Shown: positions 16,323-26,587, numbered from the stretch's first letter. The stretch is 64,000 bases of DNA from Brevibacterium sp. CCUG 69071 (GCF_021023135.1 NZ_PGFV01000001.1:434001-498000); one strand, 5' to 3'. Notes: generated from the letters alone by a model not told the origin. Numbers and translations are program-made.

Positions 16323-17144
16323 ATGTCGAATCCTGCAGGAGTGTCCGAAGCCGAAGCGGCCAGCCCCCGGGGCGCCGTGCGCACTCACGATTCAGGCGCG
16401 GATGGACCCGCCGCAGGCGATATCGTGCTGCGAGCCGAGCACCTGCGCAAGGGCTTCGGCCGGGGCGATACCGCGGTCAACGCTCTCGATGACATCAGCG
16501 TCGACTTCGAATCGGGTCGGTTCACCGCGATCATGGGTCCCTCGGGTTCCGGGAAATCGACTTTCATGCACGTCCTTGCGGGACTCGACCGCGTCGACGC
16601 GGGATCGATCACCATGCGCGGCCAGGAGATCACCTCCCTCGATGACAAGGAGCTCACCCAACTCCGCCGCGACCGGGTCGGGTTCATCTTCCAAGCCTTC
16701 AACCTCGTGCCCACACTCAGCGCAGAACAGAACATCGAACTGCCCGTCGCACTGGCCCGAAAGAGAATCGACCGGGACTGGAAGGCCGAAGTCATCGACC
16801 GCCTCGAACTCGGCGACCGCCTCGGCCATCGTCCGCATGAACTCTCCGGAGGACAGCAGCAGCGGGTCGCCGTCGCCCGTGCGCTGCTGACCAGGCCGGA
16901 CGTCATCTTCGCCGATGAGCCGACCGGCAATCTCGATTCCCACGCGGGCGCGGAGGTGCTCGATCTCCTCGGCAGCGCCACCACTGTCTACGGGCAGACG
17001 ATCATCATGGTCACCCACGACCCGGTCGCCGCCTCACACGCCGATCGGGTCGTCTTACTCAAGGACGGACGCGCCGGTGGAGAGGTCAGACGGCCGACCC
17101 GCGAAACGGTGGTGACGGCGCTGAGCGAACTGAGCGATCTGTGA
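16323..17144 (+). CDS. ABC transporter ATP-binding protein (MacB/LolD type)
   Basis: The nucleotide-binding subunit paired with the FtsX-like permease that overlaps it (GTGA). Walker A is GPSGSGKST, the signature is LSGGQQQRVAVARALL, and Walker B plus D-loop is IFADEPTGNLDSHAG, all as in the MacB/LolD group of exporters that use mechanical transfer rather than a membrane channel. From 16323 the product is 273 aa, about 45 longer at the N-terminus than usual; no good ribosome-binding site marks any start, so the first residues are uncertain (the conserved domain begins near IVLRAEHLRKGFG). Substrate unknown. Confidence 0.9.
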   Translation: MSNPAGVSEAEAASPRGAVRTHDSGADGPAAGDIVLRAEHLRKGFGRGDTAVNALDDISVDFESGRFTAIMGPSGSGKSTFMHVLAGLDRVDAGSITMRGQEITSLDDKELTQLRRDRVGFIFQAFNLVPTLSAEQNIELPVALARKRIDRDWKAEVIDRLELGDRLGHRPHELSGGQQQRVAVARALLTRPDVIFADEPTGNLDSHAGAEVLDLLGSATTVYGQTIIMVTHDPVAASHADRVVLLKDGRAGGEVRRPTRETVVTALSELSDL

Positions 17145-19690
17145 TCGCTGTCGCTCTGGCCCAGATCCGCATCCACTGGGCCAGATTCCTCGCAATCGGA
17201 CTCGGGATCGCACTTGCGGCCGGCTTCGTGGCCACCACGATCATCATCAGCTCCTCGCTGCAGGCGAGCCTGCGCGAGTCGGTCGGCAACGCCTTCTCGA
17301 ACGCGGATCTCGTCGTCATCCCCGGACAGGACGTCTTCGTCGACGGACGCGAGATCGCCCCTCTGGTCGAGCCGCTGTCGACAACGGACGGGGTGGACTC
17401 TGTGGCGGTGTCGTCGCGGACCACGACCAGCGGACGCGGCAGCACATTCTCCGAGAGCACCTTCGCCCTCTCGCCGTCCCCAGCTGATCCTGGTCTCGAC
17501 ACCTTCAGCATCGTCGAAGGCAGCCGACCGCTGGCAATCACCGATCTCGTCCTCGATGAGAAGACCGCGCAGGATCTCGGTGTCGGAATCGGCGACGAGG
17601 TCCGGTTCTCCGTCGACGTGGTTCCCGTCGAGAACGGCGAGGACGATGTTCCGATCTACCGCGGACCGAGTCAGAGCACGACCACGTTCACGGTGGTCGG
17701 CATCGCCGACATGGGCGTCGACCCCAGCGCCCCGGGGATGAACCGGGCACTGACCACCTCGGCGAGCTATCAGGAGCATTTCGCCTCCCAGGGCGATGTC
17801 ATCGCCGTCCAGGTCGCCCTGGACGACTCCGCGGACCCGGCCGAGGTGCGTCGCGGTCTGCAGGCGGCGATCGACTCCTCTCAGCTGGACAAGAGCCTCG
17901 AGGTGATGGACGTCGCGGAAGCCACCGAGGCCAAGGCCGAACGGCTCTCGGGCGGCAATGACGTCATCGCCGCCATGCTGCTCGTCTTCGCAGGGATCTC
18001 CGTGATCGTCGCGATCCTCGTGGTCTCCAACACCTTCTCCGTCATCGTCGCCGGTCGCCGTCGTGAATTCGCGCTCCTGCGCTGTCTCGGCGCCTCCAGG
18101 ACACAGATCTACGCCTCCGTGGTCGCAGAGGGCGGCGCGGTCGGCCTGATCGGTTCGGTCCTCGGGGTGCTCGGGGGCACGGGGTTCAGCTACGCCCTCT
18201 CCGCCTTCGCGAAGCGCCTGTGGCCGGAGAACTTCGCCCACAGCATCGTGGAGGTGCCCGTGACCGCGCCGGCCGCGGGCATCGCCGTCGGCGTGCTGCT
18301 GACGATCCTCGCCACGATCCGACCGGCCCGCAGCGCCATCGCCGTCACCCCGCTCGAGGCGCTGCAGCCCTTCGACGCCTCGTTCGCCCCGGCCTCGCGG
18401 AGCCGGCCCCGGCAGATCTCCGGGTGGTCGGCCATCATCCTCGGAATCGGTCTGCTCACCGTCTCGCTCGCTCTGGCCGCCTCCTCCCAGGGCTGGGTCC
18501 TCGGGGGAGCTCTGGGCGGTGCCCTCATCGTCACCGGCCTCGTGATCAGCTCCGCCCAGATCATTCCTCCGATCGTCGCCGGGATCGGGGAGCTCGTACT
18601 CAGCCCCTGGGGAGTCCCGGGCCGTCTGGCGACATTGAACACGCTGCGCAATCGCCGGCGCACCGCCACCACCGCCAGCGCACTGATCATCGGCGTGACT
18701 CTCGTCTCGACCATCCTCGTCGGAGGACTGTCGACGAAGGCCACACTCGGGCACGGACTCGACGAGCGCTTTCCCGTCGACGTCGCCGTCCCTCTCGACA
18801 CGGCGGTCGACGAGGACGCCCTCGACAAGCTGCGCTCTCTCGAGCCGGTGTCCGCCGTCGCCGTCGCGCATCGTGCGCAGGCCCTCGACGACATCGACGG
18901 CGCCGTCCCCGAACTCTATGTGATCGATCCGGAAGCGGCCGCAAGCGTCCTCGGCGAGGGTGCTCCGGAACTCAGCCCCGGTCGCGTCATCGTTCCCGAG
19001 GACTACCCCGCTTCGACGGTTCGGGCCAAAGGCCTCAACGAGATGAACGTGCCCGTGGAGAAGCAGGGAAACTCGAATCTTGCCCTCTTCACCACCACCG
19101 ACGTCGGCAACGATCTCGGAGTCTCCGCGACGACCACCTCGGTGCTGGTCAAGCTCAGCCCCGATGTCGATGTGGCGGGCATCTTCGCAGTCCAGAGTCA
19201 GATCGCCGAGATCCTCGACGTCTCCAGCGACGAGGTGACCGGCTCGGCCATCGCTCGCGGGGTCTACTCCGAGTTCATCGACGTCCTGCTCGTGTGCGCA
19301 GTGGTCCTCCTCCTCGTCGCCGTCCTCATCGCCCTCCTCGGGGTCTCGAACACCGTGAGCCTCTCGGTGATCGAACGCCGCCGGGAGAACGCTCTGATGC
19401 GCGCCCTGGGCCTGAGCATCGCGCAGCTGCGGGCCCTCCTCGCCCTCGAAGCCGTGCTGGTCTCATCGGTGGCCGCACTGATCGGCATCGTCCTCGGCGG
19501 GGGACTGGGCATCGTCGGCACGCGCCTGCTCACGATCGACTTCGCAACTGCGCTCATCGTCGACTGGTCGCTGCCGGCATCACTGGGCATCCTCGCGGTG
19601 GCGGTGATCGCGGGCCTCCTGTCGGCACTCGCACCGGCCCGGCGGGCGGCCAGACTCTCGCCCGTGGAGGGACTCAAACACGGGCACTGA
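17141..19690 (+). CDS. ABC transporter permease, two FtsX domains
   Basis: An 849-aa permease of the MacB/FtsX superfamily. A first helix at about 10-35 (FLAIGLGIALAAGFVATTI) leads into an extracytoplasmic MacB_PCD-like domain; then come FtsX domain 1 with helices at about 285-400, two more helices around 425-470, a second extracytoplasmic domain and FtsX domain 2 near the C-terminus (LLLVAVLIALLGVSNTVSLS, then ALAPARRAARLSPVEGL). Ten membrane segments in this layout are typical of Gram-positive exporters of peptides, antibiotics or lipids. The GTG start overlaps the ATPase stop. No two-component system lies next to it, so induction is unknown. Confidence 0.9.
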   Translation: MIAVALAQIRIHWARFLAIGLGIALAAGFVATTIIISSSLQASLRESVGNAFSNADLVVIPGQDVFVDGREIAPLVEPLSTTDGVDSVAVSSRTTTSGRGSTFSESTFALSPSPADPGLDTFSIVEGSRPLAITDLVLDEKTAQDLGVGIGDEVRFSVDVVPVENGEDDVPIYRGPSQSTTTFTVVGIADMGVDPSAPGMNRALTTSASYQEHFASQGDVIAVQVALDDSADPAEVRRGLQAAIDSSQLDKSLEVMDVAEATEAKAERLSGGNDVIAAMLLVFAGISVIVAILVVSNTFSVIVAGRRREFALLRCLGASRTQIYASVVAEGGAVGLIGSVLGVLGGTGFSYALSAFAKRLWPENFAHSIVEVPVTAPAAGIAVGVLLTILATIRPARSAIAVTPLEALQPFDASFAPASRSRPRQISGWSAIILGIGLLTVSLALAASSQGWVLGGALGGALIVTGLVISSAQIIPPIVAGIGELVLSPWGVPGRLATLNTLRNRRRTATTASALIIGVTLVSTILVGGLSTKATLGHGLDERFPVDVAVPLDTAVDEDALDKLRSLEPVSAVAVAHRAQALDDIDGAVPELYVIDPEAAASVLGEGAPELSPGRVIVPEDYPASTVRAKGLNEMNVPVEKQGNSNLALFTTTDVGNDLGVSATTTSVLVKLSPDVDVAGIFAVQSQIAEILDVSSDEVTGSAIARGVYSEFIDVLLVCAVVLLLVAVLIALLGVSNTVSLSVIERRRENALMRALGLSIAQLRALLALEAVLVSSVAALIGIVLGGGLGIVGTRLLTIDFATALIVDWSLPASLGILAVAVIAGLLSALAPARRAARLSPVEGLKHGH

Positions 19691-19740
19691 GCCCACCCCG
19701 CCATGCCCGGCCGGGGAGGGGCGATGGTACAAAGAAGACC

Positions 19741-20916
19741 ATGAGATCTGCGTGGACAGGAATTCTGGTCATCCTCGGAATCATCGTCGCCGCATTCAAC
19801 CTTCGGCCCGGTGTGACAGGTCTGTCCCCTCTGCTCGATCTGATGGGACAGGACATCCGCCTCGGCGCGACCTTCCTCGCCGTCATCGGCATGCTACCCC
19901 CGCTGCTCTACGGACTCAGCGGCTTCATCACCCCACGCCTGTACAACAGGTTCTCGGGACTGACGATCACCCTGGCCGCGATGGTGATGATCGCGGTCGG
20001 ACTCGGTGTGCGCGCGCTCATCGACTCCCCGGTGATCTTCCTCGGCCTCAGCGTGCTCGCGCTGCTGGGCATGGGCATCGGCAACGTCGTGATCCCGCCG
20101 ATCGTCAAGTCGTACTTCCCCGACCGGGTCGCCCTCATGTCGACCGTCCATGTCGGCCTGCTGCAGCTGGGCACCTTCATACCGCCGCTCGTCGCCGTGC
20201 CCTTGGCCACAGGCCTCGCGTGGCGCGGATCGCTGCTCGTCTGGGCGGGCTTCGCCGGACTCGCCGTCCTCGTCTGGGTCCTCATCGTCGTGCTGCGCCC
20301 GGCTCCCCGCGCCGAGGTGGCCGCGACCGTCGTCGGCGGCAGCGAGCTCTCCCGCCTGGTCAGGAGCCCTCGCGCCTGGGCACTGATGACGATGACGGGC
20401 CTGACCTCATTCAACAACTTCATCCTCTTCACCTGGCTGCCCTCGCTGCTCACCCGGGCCGGATTCGATGCGACCTTCGCCGGGGCCATGCTCGCTCTCG
20501 TCACCGCGATTCCCCTCGTCCTCGGGTTCGTGCTGCCCGCACTGGCCCAGAAGATGCGGTCGGCCTATGTCATCGTCGCGGCCTTCTGCCTGAGTCTGGC
20601 CCTGGGATACATCGGACTGTGGCTGATTCCGAGCGCGGCCCCCGTGCTGTGGACGGTTCTGCTGGGCGTCGGGATCTCCACGTTCCCCCTGGCACTGACG
20701 CTGATCACCCTGCGCTCGGGCAGCGCGGAGTCCTCGGCGGCACTGTCCGGCTTCGTCCAAGGAGGCGGCTATCTCATGGCGGCCGTCGGCCCGCTCGCCT
20801 TCGCCTTCCTGCTCCAGAGCTTCGACGCCTCCTGGCCCGCCTATCTGCTCGTCCTCGCCTCGGTCGGGGTCAAGTTCGCGGTCAGCCACGCGGCGTGTAG
20901 ACCCGGGACGATCTGA
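19741..20916 (+). CDS. MFS transporter, CynX/NimT family
   Basis: A 391-aa 12-helix major facilitator. The first helix carries AAFNLRPGVTGLSPLLD, the hallmark of the CynX/NimT (cyanate/nitroimidazole) subfamily. The usual mid-protein break lies near residues 180-205 and the C-terminal half is intact. The substrate is not predictable. The reading frame is open far upstream through the permease gene in another frame, but the ATG at 19741 is the only sensible start. TACAAA at 19728-19733, 7 nt before it, is a weak -10 candidate. The last codons (CRPGTI) and the stop lie in a 17-nt tandem repeat, so the C-terminal tail is probably variable. Confidence 0.88.
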   Translation: MRSAWTGILVILGIIVAAFNLRPGVTGLSPLLDLMGQDIRLGATFLAVIGMLPPLLYGLSGFITPRLYNRFSGLTITLAAMVMIAVGLGVRALIDSPVIFLGLSVLALLGMGIGNVVIPPIVKSYFPDRVALMSTVHVGLLQLGTFIPPLVAVPLATGLAWRGSLLVWAGFAGLAVLVWVLIVVLRPAPRAEVAATVVGGSELSRLVRSPRAWALMTMTGLTSFNNFILFTWLPSLLTRAGFDATFAGAMLALVTAIPLVLGFVLPALAQKMRSAYVIVAAFCLSLALGYIGLWLIPSAAPVLWTVLLGVGISTFPLALTLITLRSGSAESSAALSGFVQGGGYLMAAVGPLAFAFLLQSFDASWPAYLLVLASVGVKFAVSHAACRPGTI

Positions 20917-20949
20917 GACCTGGAACGATCTGAGACCCGGGACGATCTG
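20899..20949 (+). repeat. Three tandem 17-bp repeats spanning the MFS stop codon
   Basis: Units AGACCCGGGACGATCTG at 20899-20915, AGACCTGGAACGATCTG at 20916-20932 (two differences) and an exact copy of the first at 20933-20949, then a partial AGACCC. The stop TGA (20914-20916) straddles the first unit boundary. Confidence 0.9.
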
Positions 20950-21072
20950 AGACCCTTCCGCTGCGCCGCCGCGACCGCAGCCCCACCGCAGGCCGATGAC
21001 GGCGGTCTCGCAATGAGAGCGAAGACGACGTCGGATTCGTCCTCGCCAGATGCCGAATAGTACTCTGTCCGA

Positions 21073-21810
21073 GTGACCCCGGAACTTCTGCATGCCGCAC
21101 TGGAGCGCGCCTCGGCGACCGCTCGTGCGGCGCAGGGATCCGCTCCGGCTCCACATCCCGACTTCTTCGTCCGCCGACCCGATTCGCACGAACACGGGGA
21201 CTGGACGACGAACCTCGCCCTGTGCGACGCCACCGGCGACCCCCGACGATACGCCGCGGAGATCGCGGCCCGCATCCGCACCGAGCCGCGCGTGGCCGCC
21301 GCCGAGGTCGCCGGGCCGGGCTTCATCAACATCACCCTGACCACGGCCGGCCGGTCCCGGGCAGCCCTCGAGATCGTGGACCTGGGGGAGGGCTTCCTGC
21401 CCGGCCAGGCGGTGTCGGATGCAGCCGAGGGAGTGCGGCGCATCCAGCTGGCCCATGCGGCCGCCCACCGCGCGCACCGTCGTGCGACAGCGGCCGGGAT
21501 CGATCCGACCGACTTCGACGCGGATACGCTCGTCCATGTCACCGAGGTGGTCCTGCTGAATGCGCTCGCGCAGGCTCGCAACGGTCTGCCTCGGGCTCTC
21601 GACTCCGGCGATGGGAGTTCTTTCCTCGCCACACTGTCGGCCGTGGTCGAGGCATTCGAGGACTGGATCGCCGTCTGCGTCGTGACTCCGACGATCGACG
21701 TGGAGATCGCGAGGGTCCACGCCTCCCGGCTGCTGCTGGTCCGCGCCGCCATCACCGTCCTCGCCGCAGGACTTCGACAACTGGGAGCTTCGGCCCCGGA
21801 GAGGATGTAA
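21073..21810 (+). CDS. nrtL: ArgS-related anticodon-binding protein NrtL (catalytic core absent)
   Basis: A 245-aa protein that looks like arginyl-tRNA synthetase with its middle removed. The first about 95 residues resemble the ArgS N-terminal (Add1) domain (HGDWTTNLAL, GPGFINITL). The C-terminal about 120 resemble the DALR anticodon-binding domain (a helical region ending LLLVRAAITVLAAGLRQLG). The HIGH and KMSK class I motifs are missing, so it cannot charge tRNA. It lies directly upstream of lysA and overlaps it by TAATG. In Corynebacterium the full argS gene occupies this place (argS-lysA operon), so this is probably a remodelled copy. TACTCT ends 6 nt before the GTG start, suggesting a leaderless mRNA. 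Confidence 0.75.
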   Translation: MTPELLHAALERASATARAAQGSAPAPHPDFFVRRPDSHEHGDWTTNLALCDATGDPRRYAAEIAARIRTEPRVAAAEVAGPGFINITLTTAGRSRAALEIVDLGEGFLPGQAVSDAAEGVRRIQLAHAAAHRAHRRATAAGIDPTDFDADTLVHVTEVVLLNALAQARNGLPRALDSGDGSSFLATLSAVVEAFEDWIAVCVVTPTIDVEIARVHASRLLLVRAAITVLAAGLRQLGASAPERM

Positions 21811-23246
21811 TGCCCGCACATATCGCAGGACCTCTGCACGCGACCCCGGCTCCCGTCTGGCTGCCCTACCCCGAGGATGTCAACGCTCTGCTGCCGAGTC
21901 TGTGGTCGGACAATGTCACGAAGACCGCCGAGGGAGTGCTCAGCATCGCCGGACACGAAGTCACGGAGCTCGCGGAGCGGTTCGGAACGCCGACTCTGGT
22001 GATGGACGTCGCCGACTTCAAGGCCCGGGCCCAGACCTACCTGTCGACCTACTCCGCCGCCTTCTCCGAGGAGAAGGGGCTGGCCGGCGTCGATGTCTTC
22101 TATGCGGGCAAGGCCTTCCTGTGCACCGCAGTCGCCCGCTGGGTGCACGAGGCCGGACTCGGACTCGACACCTGCACTCTCGGCGAGATGATGATCGCTC
22201 GGGCCGCCGGCGTGCCCGGTGAGCGGGTCGGCCTGCACGGCAACAACAAGTCCGCGGCCGAACTCGAATACGCCCTCGACTACGGCGTCGGCAGAATCTT
22301 CGTCGACAGCCTCGACGAGGTCGCCCTGCTCGAATCGATCGCCGCCGCCAAGGGCGTGCTCGCGCCGGTGATGCTGCGGGTGACCGTCGGCGTCGAAGCT
22401 CACACCCACGATTTCATCGCCACCGCGCACGAGGATCAGAAGTTCGGCCTGTCCGTCTCCGATGGGACCGCCGCAGCCGCCGCGGAGGTCGTCGCGAACT
22501 CGCAGCATCTGCGCTTCGACGGCCTGCACTCCCACATCGGCTCCCAGATCTTCGACATCTCCGGGTTCCGCGTCGCGGCCGCCCGAGTGCTCGAACTCCG
22601 TGCGCAGATCATGGCCGAACACGGCGTCGACCTGCCCGATATCGATCTCGGCGGCGGATTCGGCATCCGCTACACCTCCCAGGACACTCCGATTCCCGTG
22701 GCGGAGATGGCGGGAGAACTCGCCGAGGTGGTCGCGAAGGAATGCCGCGGCCTGGGCACGAACGTGCCCCGGATCTCGATCGAACCCGGCCGGGCGATCG
22801 TCTCGCCCACGATGTTCACGCTCTATCGGGTCGGCACCGTGAAGCGAGTGGCCACGGACAGCGGCGAACGCACCTACGTCGCGGTCGACGGAGGAATGAG
22901 CGACAACATCCGGACCGCGCTCTACGACGCGGACTACTCGTGTACCTTGGCCAACCGGGCCTCTCAGGCAGAGCCCGCCATCGTCCGGGTCGTCGGCAGA
23001 CACTGCGAATCCGGAGACATCATCGTCCGCGATGAGTACATCGGCGCCGACGTCACCGCCGGCGACCTCGTCGCGGTTCCCAGCACCGGCGCATACTGCC
23101 GTTCTCTGGCCAACAACTACAATCATCAGCCCCGCCCCGGAGTCCTGGCGGTGAGTGCGGATACAGTTGAGTGGATCGTGACTCCCGAGGACCACACCCA
23201 GATGTTCTCCACGGACCCGGGAATGGCCCAGGTGAGGAACGGATGA
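21810..23246 (+). CDS. lysA: Diaminopimelate decarboxylase
   Basis: PLP enzyme of the alanine-racemase-fold group that makes L-lysine from meso-diaminopimelate. 478 aa. The cofactor lysine is in VFYAGKAFLC; LHSHIGSQIFD and LGGGFGIRY are the phosphate and substrate loops; ISIEPGRAIV and CESGDI follow, the latter with the catalytic Cys contributed to the partner's active site. The ATG at 21810 overlaps the nrtL stop (TAATG); the frame stays open upstream but only as a shadow of nrtL. First true enzyme gene of the lysine/threonine operon continuing with hom, thrC and thrB. Confidence 0.96.
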   Translation: MPAHIAGPLHATPAPVWLPYPEDVNALLPSLWSDNVTKTAEGVLSIAGHEVTELAERFGTPTLVMDVADFKARAQTYLSTYSAAFSEEKGLAGVDVFYAGKAFLCTAVARWVHEAGLGLDTCTLGEMMIARAAGVPGERVGLHGNNKSAAELEYALDYGVGRIFVDSLDEVALLESIAAAKGVLAPVMLRVTVGVEAHTHDFIATAHEDQKFGLSVSDGTAAAAAEVVANSQHLRFDGLHSHIGSQIFDISGFRVAAARVLELRAQIMAEHGVDLPDIDLGGGFGIRYTSQDTPIPVAEMAGELAEVVAKECRGLGTNVPRISIEPGRAIVSPTMFTLYRVGTVKRVATDSGERTYVAVDGGMSDNIRTALYDADYSCTLANRASQAEPAIVRVVGRHCESGDIIVRDEYIGADVTAGDLVAVPSTGAYCRSLANNYNHQPRPGVLAVSADTVEWIVTPEDHTQMFSTDPGMAQVRNG

Positions 23247-23286
23247 TTTGCACGAACAGCTTCGATCACAGCGGAAAGGTGAGGAT

Positions 23287-24594
23287 ATGCAGGCGCTGAA
23301 AGTGGCCATGCTCGGATGCGGCGTCGTCGGCACGGAGGTCGCCTCCCGCATTCAGAACCGGGGTGACGGTCTGGCGGAGCGCATCGGCGCGCCTCTGGAG
23401 CTGAGCGCGGTCGTCGTCCGCGATATCGAGAAGGACCGTCCCGGCATCGACCGCTCGCTGCTGACGACAGATGCCGAAGCGGCGATCGCCGGGGCAGACA
23501 TCGTCATCGAACTCATGGGCGGCATCGAGCCGGCGAAGTCCCTCATCACCGCCGCCCTCGCCCAGGGCTCATCGGTCGTCACCGCGAACAAGGCGCTCCT
23601 GGCCGGCCACTACGGCGAACTCATGTCCGCGGCCGATCGCGCCGGGGTCCGCCTCGAGCACGAGGCCGCAGTGGCCGGTGCGATCCCGATCATCCGTCCG
23701 GTCGGCGATTCGCTGGCCGGCGACCGGATCGAACGGATCATGGGCATCGTCAACGGCACCACCAACTACATCCTCGACCAGATGGACACCGAGGACTGGG
23801 ACTTCGCCCATGCGCTGGCCACCGCACAGGAGCTGGGCTTCGCCGAGGCGGACCCCACGGCCGATGTCGGCGGACACGATGCCGCGGCCAAGGCCGCGAT
23901 TCTGTCCTCGCTGGCCTTCCACGCCCCCGTCTCGATCGACGACGTCCACGTGGAGGGCATCGAGTCGATCACCGCGGAGATGGTCGAGACCGCCCGGGAC
24001 CAGGGGTTCGTCATCAAACTCCTCGCCGTCTGCGAACGAGTCGCGGACTCACCGGCCGGTGCCGGTCTCTCGGCGCGCGTCTATCCCGCGCTGCTCGGCC
24101 GCAGCCACCCCCTGGCGACCGTGCGCGGAGCCTTCAACGCCGTCTTCATCGAGGCGGAGGCGGCCGGTTCGCTGATGTTCTACGGCCAGGGTGCCGGCGG
24201 TGCCCCGACCGCCTCGGCAGTGCTCGGCGACGTGGTCTCCGTGGCCCGCCGGAAGGTGCTCGGCGGGCGCGGACAGTATGAGCGCCCGTTCCACTCCGAC
24301 TCGCGGATCCTGCCGATCTCGGCCATCACCACCAGGTACCACATCACGCTCGACGTGGTCGATCGTCCCGGTGTCCTGGCCGCCGTGTCGGAGGTCTTCG
24401 CCTATGAGGGCGCCTCCATCGAACTCATGCGCCAGACCGTGGGAGAGATCGACGACCAGGGCATCCAGCATGCCAAACTGGTGCTCGCCACCCACACGAA
24501 CACCGACGCGACCCTGAGGGGAACGGTCGATCGCCTCGGCGGCCTCCCCGTGGTCCGCGCCGTCAAATCCGTGATCCGTGTAGAAGGACAGTGA
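23287..24594 (+). CDS. hom: Homoserine dehydrogenase with C-terminal ACT domain
   Basis: NAD(P)-dependent reduction of aspartate semialdehyde to homoserine, the branch point to threonine and methionine. 435 aa: Rossmann fold with [15 protein letters not shown], catalytic domain with [29 protein letters not shown] and [19 protein letters not shown], then an ACT domain from about 355 ([20 protein letters not shown]) through which threonine inhibits the family. The ATG at 23287 has GGTGAGG just upstream; an ATG 13 codons earlier lacks this. 40 nt after lysA. Confidence 0.96.
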   Translation: MQALKVAMLGCGVVGTEVASRIQNRGDGLAERIGAPLELSAVVVRDIEKDRPGIDRSLLTTDAEAAIAGADIVIELMGGIEPAKSLITAALAQGSSVVTANKALLAGHYGELMSAADRAGVRLEHEAAVAGAIPIIRPVGDSLAGDRIERIMGIVNGTTNYILDQMDTEDWDFAHALATAQELGFAEADPTADVGGHDAAAKAAILSSLAFHAPVSIDDVHVEGIESITAEMVETARDQGFVIKLLAVCERVADSPAGAGLSARVYPALLGRSHPLATVRGAFNAVFIEAEAAGSLMFYGQGAGGAPTASAVLGDVVSVARRKVLGGRGQYERPFHSDSRILPISAITTRYHITLDVVDRPGVLAAVSEVFAYEGASIELMRQTVGEIDDQGIQHAKLVLATHTNTDATLRGTVDRLGGLPVVRAVKSVIRVEGQ

Positions 24595-24596
24595 GA

Positions 24597-25682
24597 ATGA
24601 CATTTCCCAGACATCAGTGGCAGGGCGTCGTCGAGGAGTACCGGAGCCTGCTCGGCATCTCCGATTCCACCCCCGCGGTCACCCTCGGAGAAGGCGGAAC
24701 ACCACTGATCCGGGCGGAGAAGCTCAGTGAGATCACCGGCGCCGAGGTGTGGGTGAAGTACGAAGGCCTCAACCCGACCGCATCGTTCAAGGACCGCGGC
24801 ATGACGATGGCGATCACGAAGGCCGTGGCCCACGGTGCCAAGGCCGTGATCTGCGCGTCGACGGGCAACACCTCCGCCTCGGCCGCGGCCTATGCGACCA
24901 AGGCCGGACTGACCTGCGCCGTGCTCGTGCCGACGGGCAAGATCGCGCCGGGCAAGATGAGCCAGGCCATCGCCCACGGGGCCACCCTGCTCGAGGTCGA
25001 CGGCAACTTCGACGACTGCCTGACGCTGTGCCGCAAACTCTCCGAGTCCTATCCGGTCCACCTCGTCAATTCGGTCAATCCCGACCGCATCGAGGGCCAG
25101 AAGACCGCTTCCTTCGAGGTCGTCGACGTGCTCGGCGATGCCCCGGACATCCATGTCCTGCCCGTCGGCAACGCCGGCAACATCACCGCGTATTGGAAGG
25201 GCTACCGCCAGTACCAGGAGATCGGCGTCTCGACTCGCCTGCCGCAGATGTGGGGATTCCAGGCGGCCGGTGCCGCCCCGATCGTCCTCGGCCACCCCGT
25301 GGACGAACCCGACACCATCGCCACGGCGATCCGTATCGGCAATCCCGCCAGCTGGGCGCAGGCCATCGAAGCCCGGGATTCCTCGGGCGGAGTCATCGAT
25401 TCGGTCAGTGATGAGGAGATCCTGGCCGCTCACAAGATCCTCTCCCGCGACGAGGGCATCTTCGTCGAACCGGGTTCGGCGGCCTCGGTGGCCGGCCTGC
25501 TCAAGATGTCCGCGGCCGGAAAGGTTCCGAGCGGGGCGAAGATCGCGGTGACCGTGACGGGACACGGCCTCAAGGATCCCAGTTGGGCGCTGCACACCGC
25601 CGACGGCTCGGAGATCGAACCCCTGCGGGTCTCGGTCGACGCGGTCAGCGCCGCACGGGCCCTGGGACTCGAAGACCGGTGA
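24597..25682 (+). CDS. thrC: Threonine synthase
   Basis: PLP enzyme converting O-phosphohomoserine to L-threonine. 361 aa, the short form typical of actinobacteria. The cofactor lysine is in [12 protein letters not shown], and the Gly-rich phosphate loop is [18 protein letters not shown] (24582-24588) is 8 nt from the ATG at 24597 but only 2 nt from the GTG at 24591 that overlaps the hom stop, so the ATG is preferred. It is closely packed between hom and thrB. Confidence 0.95.
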   Translation: MTFPRHQWQGVVEEYRSLLGISDSTPAVTLGEGGTPLIRAEKLSEITGAEVWVKYEGLNPTASFKDRGMTMAITKAVAHGAKAVICASTGNTSASAAAYATKAGLTCAVLVPTGKIAPGKMSQAIAHGATLLEVDGNFDDCLTLCRKLSESYPVHLVNSVNPDRIEGQKTASFEVVDVLGDAPDIHVLPVGNAGNITAYWKGYRQYQEIGVSTRLPQMWGFQAAGAAPIVLGHPVDEPDTIATAIRIGNPASWAQAIEARDSSGGVIDSVSDEEILAAHKILSRDEGIFVEPGSAASVAGLLKMSAAGKVPSGAKIAVTVTGHGLKDPSWALHTADGSEIEPLRVSVDAVSAARALGLEDR

Positions 25683-26587
25683 GTGTCCGGATCCGACTCG
25701 AGGTCCCGGCCACCTCGGCGAATCTGGGGCCCGGCTACGACGCCTTCGGCCTCGCCCTGGACCTGGTCGACACGCTGACGCTGACCGTCCATGACGAACC
25801 GGTCGCCGACGAGTCCTGCGTGAGCGTGACGGGGGAGGGGGCCGAGTCGCTGCCGCGAGATCGCACCCATCTGATCATGCGCATCATCACCGAGGTGCTC
25901 GCCGGCGAATTCCCCGAGGCGATCGAGGGACTCGCCGAACGGCTGAGCCTCGACTGCGTCAATCGGATACCGCACTCGCGGGGACTCGGCTCCTCGGCCG
26001 CAGCGGTCGTGGCCGGGATCGCACTGGCCGGAGAGGTCGCCGCCGTCTTCGGCGGCGGCGAGCTCGACCGGGCACGCGTGCTCGAACTCGCCACGGAATA
26101 CGAGGGCCATCCGGACAATGCGGCGCCCGCCGTCTACGGCGGTCTGACGATCTCGCTGTCCCACCCTGCACGGGCCTGGCAGGTCGCGGTCACCACCCTG
26201 TCCACGGTCACCGTCCTTGTTCCCGAGCATCGCCTCGACACCGATATCGCCCGCGGCCTCATCCCCGTCTCGATCGAACATGAACGTGCCGGCGAGAATT
26301 CGGCGCGGACGGGTCTCCTCGTCCACGGCTTCGCCTCCGACGCCTCGGTGCTCTTCGAAGCGACGCAGGATCAGCTGCATCAGGAATTCCGCCGCGAGGC
26401 CTACCCGGAGTCGATGGATCTCGTCGACGCCCTGCGGTCGCGGGGGCTGCCCGCGGTGATCTCAGGGGCCGGTCCGACGGTTCTGGTTCTCGCCGACTCG
26501 GTGCCCGCCGATTGTGTGCCGGAGTCGGTGGCGCTGCTGCGCACGCCCATTGACCTCGGGGGATATCGGGTGTTCCGAGAAACTTGA
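25679..26587 (+). CDS. thrB: Homoserine kinase
   Basis: GHMP-family kinase making O-phosphohomoserine for ThrC. 302 aa. The N-terminal strand [19 protein letters not shown], the ATP loop [17 protein letters not shown] and the C-terminal [12 protein letters not shown] are all present. The GTG at 25679 overlaps the thrC stop by 4 nt; a second GTG two codons later is also possible. Last gene of the operon; a hairpin with a T-tract follows at 26704-26730. Confidence 0.94.
   Translation: MSVRIRLEVPATSANLGPGYDAFGLALDLVDTLTLTVHDEPVADESCVSVTGEGAESLPRDRTHLIMRIITEVLAGEFPEAIEGLAERLSLDCVNRIPHSRGLGSSAAAVVAGIALAGEVAAVFGGGELDRARVLELATEYEGHPDNAAPAVYGGLTISLSHPARAWQVAVTTLSTVTVLVPEHRLDTDIARGLIPVSIEHERAGENSARTGLLVHGFASDASVLFEATQDQLHQEFRREAYPESMDLVDALRSRGLPAVISGAGPTVLVLADSVPADCVPESVALLRTPIDLGGYRVFRET

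Noticed and set aside
20899..20949. Possible CRISPR array at the MFS gene end
   Set aside because: The 17-bp units are directly adjacent with no spacers, and no cas genes are present.
20841..23351. 836-codon minus-strand frame across nrtL and lysA
   Set aside because: Entirely antisense to well-recognised genes, with no domain signature.
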